In this document: positions 40,714 through 43,374 of the stretch, piece by piece
Numbering within the stretch: the stretch's first letter is position 1
Layout of the letters: each line of letters opens with the position of its first letter
Assembly: GCA_019418225.1 (NCBI GenBank)
Contig: DYCF01000019.1
Span: forward strand, 34,754-78,127
Reading direction: 5' to 3'
Length of the DNA: 43,374 nt
Source of the DNA: Clostridiales bacterium
GTDB taxonomy: Bacteria; Bacillota; Clostridia; Lachnospirales; Cellulosilyticaceae
Notes under the pieces: model-generated
Databases searched by the model: none
What the model saw: the letters and a program-made list of their open reading frames with translations, nothing else
Told to the model about the DNA's origin: nothing
Made by a program: the position numbers and the translations under genes

Positions 40714-40827
40714 TTATAATATAAGAATAATATAAGATGCAATTATAATAACTTCAAATTCAGTGCCTATTGGAAGTACTGACCACCAATTAACTTCTTT
40801 AAGCTCTCCAATGAACTTATTAAACAT
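40714..40827 (-). CDS. Small membrane peptide of 37 residues, SecE-like in part
   Basis: The frame MFNKFIGELKEVNWWSVLPI... (37 residues) has AAGGGTG about ten bases before the ATG. It combines an amphipathic N-terminal segment (FIGELKEVNW) with one hydrophobic helix (VIIIASYIILIL). The phrase GELKEVNW recalls the conserved SecE motif before its helix, though the Pro after Trp is absent. It overlaps the leader of the lipoprotein gene. It could be a fragment or a real small protein; no further evidence. Confidence 0.35.
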   Translation of the reverse strand: MFNKFIGELKEVNWWSVLPIGTEFEVIIIASYIILIL

Positions 40828-40891
40828 AAAAAGACCACACCCTTTCATTAGAGCATGGCCATAAACCTTTATTCCTATTCAAACTATTATT

Positions 40892-41920
40892 TTATTTAAA
40901 CAACTGCTTACTAGAATGAGTAACTAAATCTATATACTTATTATGTATGATATCTAACAGATTCTTTTTATCATATATTATACTTTTATAATCATCATCA
41001 TATAGGTTAACTACTACTATACCATGTTTTAAATACTTCTCCCATGCCAAATCATCACAAGTAGCCGCCCATTTAATCCTAGAAATTATCATTCCAAATT
41101 TAATTCCCATTGTATCCATAATTGATACCAATTTATTAAAATAAGTATTTCCTGGCACACTTTTTTCATTTTTACATTCCATAATAAAAACTGGTCCCAT
41201 TACTTCAAACATACTATGTTTTATTATACATTTATTCTTTATACAGCAGTCAATTTGATTCACATTCTTCTTTTTCCTAAGTTCAGTTGAAGTATCAAAA
41301 CCTGGTACTATTTCAAATAAATATGAAATAAATTTATCTAAAGCAGCCCCTTTTGCAGTTGTATTGGCTCCGTAATCAGCATCAAGAGCTGTAAATAAAT
41401 GCTCTAACTTTTTATACTCATTTACATCAGGGGCGAAGTAAAAAGAATCTATTACCTTTATATCTTCATTTAATCCTTTCGTTAAAGAATTTTTTATATC
41501 TAAATCTATTTTAGCAACAGTATTACTTTTTAAAATACTATACGCTCTATCAGGCTGTTTGATACGTTTATACATGATAAATATATCATCACTTGTTGGC
41601 TCAATGTCTTGTTCACATTCATAACAATATATGATTTTTGATAAATCCTCTACTAAATTTTTTTTATCCGTAATTTTTAATGTAAATTCACATTCTGGAC
41701 ATGTTATTGCATAACTGTGTTCTAACACTCCTATTTTACATAATTCATCTAGCATACTCTTTACTAATTCATATTGAACTCCGAAAGTATTAGATATATT
41801 TTCAACGGTAATTCGGTCTGCAATAGAAGATGGTAAAGATGCAAGCCATACATCCAGTTGCTCAATAAATGGTTTCATAACATTATAACAACTAAGTGTT
41901 AATAAATCTGGATAGTACAT
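40892..41920 (-). CDS. PD-(D/E)XK nuclease-like protein with winged-helix and zinc-ribbon segments
   Basis: A 342-residue protein. Residues about 15-70 look like a winged helix (ISNTFGVQYELVKSMLDELCKIGVLE). A zinc ribbon follows, Cys 74 and 77 (CPEC) and Cys 99 and 102 (CYEC). The C-terminal part (about 185-330) has the restriction-endonuclease-fold pattern: GAALDKFISYLFE, then NQIDCCI with Asp 224, and FIMECKN with Glu 248 and Lys 250. This would make it a DNA (or RNA) nuclease. Its start overlaps the upstream gene by 29 bases, with GAGGAGG nine bases before the ATG, so the two proteins probably act together. A defence or element-maintenance role is inference. The exact family is not recognised. 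Confidence 0.7.
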   Translation of the reverse strand: MYYPDLLTLSCYNVMKPFIEQLDVWLASLPSSIADRITVENISNTFGVQYELVKSMLDELCKIGVLEHSYAITCPECEFTLKITDKKNLVEDLSKIIYCYECEQDIEPTSDDIFIMYKRIKQPDRAYSILKSNTVAKIDLDIKNSLTKGLNEDIKVIDSFYFAPDVNEYKKLEHLFTALDADYGANTTAKGAALDKFISYLFEIVPGFDTSTELRKKKNVNQIDCCIKNKCIIKHSMFEVMGPVFIMECKNEKSVPGNTYFNKLVSIMDTMGIKFGMIISRIKWAATCDDLAWEKYLKHGIVVVNLYDDDYKSIIYDKKNLLDIIHNKYIDLVTHSSKQLFK

Positions 41921-43118
41921 ACTGAATATCCTCCTCTTCTACATATCTTGGTAATTTTATTATACACCAACCTTTACTTACTTCAAATGAAATAATGAAT
42001 GGTTCACTTCCAAAATATTTATTTTGTTGTCTAGCGTGACAAAAAGATACTGAATCACAACTCTTTGACGATTGAATTGACTTCTTGGTATCAAAAAACT
42101 TTTCTTTACATTGCAACGGCTCATGATTAGAACTTGTAGTAGAATGTTTGGTCTGTTCAATATCTGTAGATGAAGTTTTTATCGGATAAAATACTCTATC
42201 TTTTTGCAAATCTTCTTTTTTTAATCTGGTTACAGATAAGTATTTTTCAATAAAAATATTCAGATCTTCTTTCATATGAGTATAATAAGTATCGTCTATT
42301 TTGAATTCATTTTGTATATGACTAATAAATGTATCTATGTTAGCTGAATATCCGCTTACTAAGTCTGCTATAAACTGAGGTGTAAAAGTAGAGTCATTAA
42401 AAAGATTATATATATAATTTTTGAATCTATTTGTACTGTCATTTCTATTCAAATATTCTATTTCAAATGATTGGCTAATAATTCTACTTACTTTTGTGCA
42501 TAAAACATCTACATTTTGTTTTAAATTATCTTCAGTAGATAAATCTGGTGTATATAAAAATAATCCCTTTTTGGACTTTGCTCTAATTTGCATAACTCCA
42601 TTCTCTAAATCCATATCAACATAAATAGGATACGAAATTGTCTGCTTAATAAATTTGTTATTAACTTGTATCAATTTAATCACAAATTCAAAGTAAATCA
42701 CTTTGACCTCATCATCTTCTAATTTATATGTATATTTTTGAAGCAATAATTCTTTAGTTGCATTACTCATATAAATATCTACTTGAGGACAATTAGGAAA
42801 TTTCTGTTTAAGTATATTATCTACCATATTAGGATTTTTTAAACCTTCTAGTAGAACTTGATTTTTAATAACATATTCTTTTAAATATATATGTTTTATT
42901 CCTTCTTTTAAAACCTTATTAATCCAACTCGAAAATTTAACTAAATTTTCTTCACTTTCTTCTGCAAAAGTAATAATACTATTTATTATTTCATCTCTAA
43001 GGTATCCAGCCTTTATTTGCTGCTGATCACAAAAACGTCTCATTGCAGGTATAGTAATATACTCTTCCGAGTCATTTATAAAACAATCTGGAATATTAAT
43101 CTTCATTTTATCCTCCAC
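41892..43118 (-). CDS. Unknown 408-residue partner of the PD-(D/E)XK nuclease
   Basis: A protein I do not recognise. Residues about 20-110 are helical (AMRRFCDQQQIKAGYLRDEI). Residues about 110-200 look beta-rich (YKLEDDEVKVIYFEFVIKLIQ, YPIYVDMDLENGVMQIRAKS), and 205-300 are helical. A low-complexity Ser/Thr/Lys-rich linker lies at about 320-360, and the C-terminal 45 residues (IISFEVSKGWCIIKLPRYVEEEDIQYVL) form a small strand-helix unit. No catalytic motif is evident; it may be the sensor or target-recognition partner. It is the first gene of the operon with the nuclease. GGAGG lies six bases before the ATG. Base composition is more AT-rich than the chromosomal genes. Confidence 0.7.
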   Translation of the reverse strand: MEDKMKINIPDCFINDSEEYITIPAMRRFCDQQQIKAGYLRDEIINSIITFAEESEENLVKFSSWINKVLKEGIKHIYLKEYVIKNQVLLEGLKNPNMVDNILKQKFPNCPQVDIYMSNATKELLLQKYTYKLEDDEVKVIYFEFVIKLIQVNNKFIKQTISYPIYVDMDLENGVMQIRAKSKKGLFLYTPDLSTEDNLKQNVDVLCTKVSRIISQSFEIEYLNRNDSTNRFKNYIYNLFNDSTFTPQFIADLVSGYSANIDTFISHIQNEFKIDDTYYTHMKEDLNIFIEKYLSVTRLKKEDLQKDRVFYPIKTSSTDIEQTKHSTTSSNHEPLQCKEKFFDTKKSIQSSKSCDSVSFCHARQQNKYFGSEPFIISFEVSKGWCIIKLPRYVEEEDIQYVLSRFINT

Positions 43119-43137
43119 TATACTTTTTTATATTTTA

Positions 43138-43146
43138 TGCTATAAT
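43138..43146 (+). promoter_or_regulatory. Extended -10 promoter (TGCTATAAT)
   Basis: A perfect extended -10 box with no good -35 box. Its start point would fall at or within a base or two of the ATG at 43153. Confidence 0.55.
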
Positions 43147-43152
43147 AGAGGC

Positions 43153-43188
43153 ATGAAAACATACTATAGCAAAGAACCTGTTTTGTAG
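43153..43188 (+). CDS. 11-residue leader peptide, probably leaderless
   Basis: The frame MKTYYSKEPVL ends at a TAG inside the hairpin that follows. The promoter position implies translation from the very 5' end of the transcript. Short peptide plus terminator is the layout of attenuators that control antibiotic-resistance or translation-factor genes, but no plus-strand gene follows before the window ends. Confidence 0.4.
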   Translation: MKTYYSKEPVL

Positions 43189-43218
43189 ACGGCAAATCTT
43201 ACAGGTTCTTTTTATTTT
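43171..43218 (+). terminator. Terminator/attenuator hairpin after the leader peptide
   Basis: An 11-bp perfect stem (aaagaacctgt / acaggttcttt) with a 19-base loop is followed by a T-rich run. The left arm overlaps the last codons of the 11-residue frame. Confidence 0.8.
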
Positions 43219-43319
43219 ACTATTTTATACTTAATTTTTCTACCATTTTTATGATTTTTATTCCTCATTATACAAAACTGCATTTTATTTGCCCTAATAA
43301 AATCCGCCTTTTCTTTTTG
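43219..43319. other. AT-rich spacer before the group II intron
   Basis: No gene, promoter or strong structure is seen in these 100 bases. On the minus strand this is the exon sequence downstream of the intron. Confidence 0.4.
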
Positions 43320-43374
43320 AATCGAGTAGGAGGATAACCATTAATTGATTATCCGACCTCTCACACCACCGTAC
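43320..43374 (-). mobile_element. 3' end (domain VI) of a group II intron, truncated by the window
   Basis: On the minus strand GUACGGUGGUGUGAGAGG is followed by a hairpin (GGAUAAUC pairing with GGUUAUCC), then CCUACUCGAU. GAG-AGG pairs with CCU-A-CUC, leaving one bulged A (base 43327), exactly the branch-point layout of domain VI. The GUACGGU segment fits the 3' part of domain V. The intron ends six or seven bases after the bulged A, at 43321 or 43320. The remainder, including any reverse transcriptase gene, lies beyond the window. Confidence 0.75.

Noticed and set aside
40629..40742. 38-residue N-terminal extension of the lipoprotein
   Set aside because: It would bury a clear signal peptide and lipobox; the ATG at 40628 has a proper ribosome site.

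Overview
The window is 43.4 kb of low-GC DNA with strong GGAGG-type ribosome binding sites, frequent TTG and GTG starts and many intrinsic terminators. Gene content (SpoVB-type flippase, RelQ-type alarmone synthetase, MetA, TypA, 2[4Fe-4S] ferredoxin, secreted PL11 lyase with CBM13 and CBM2 modules, GH26 mannanase) suggests an anaerobic, spore-forming, plant-fibre-degrading Clostridia member. A Cellulosilyticum-like Lachnospirales bacterium is my best guess from gene content only.

Layout. 1-230: a 65-bp direct repeat, one copy closed into a 23-bp inverted repeat. 294-6930: typA, a heterodimeric ABC exporter with one degenerate ATP site, and a divergent AraC-family regulator. 6970-12650: a secreted rhamnogalacturonan lyase, a ferredoxin gene, a long unexplained hairpin and topB. 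12922-26875: a ten-gene carbohydrate locus on the minus strand. It encodes a giant solute-binding protein with two carbohydrate-binding-like domains, two permease pairs, an NHL-propeller membrane protein, a Yip1-family membrane protein, a large membrane-anchored DUF5696-type protein, a second lipoprotein binding protein and a cytoplasmic GH26 enzyme. No importer ATPase is encoded, so a shared MsmX-type ATPase elsewhere is expected. 27349-34938: chromosomal housekeeping genes (acidic membrane protein, metA, relQ-like, spoVB-like, rarA, a TrmB-family regulator with lysA).

From about 35.0 kb the DNA becomes accessory. It holds a hairpin-rich junction, simple-sequence repeats, a VirB4/TraG-like ATPase with two small two-helix membrane proteins, a ParM/ParR-like partition pair, an XRE regulator, a lipoprotein, and a two-gene operon combining a zinc-ribbon PD-(D/E)XK nuclease with an unrecognised partner. 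A leaderless-peptide/terminator unit follows. The window closes in the 3' end (domain VI) of a group II intron. This looks like part of an integrated plasmid or conjugative element.

How the genes work together. The pectin lyase (PL11) is secreted and cellulose-targeted. The large locus would capture, process and import oligosaccharides, and the cytoplasmic GH26 points to beta-mannan as substrate. The least understood parts are the NHL/Yip1/DUF5696 trio inside the importer operon and the nuclease-partner pair in the mobile region.
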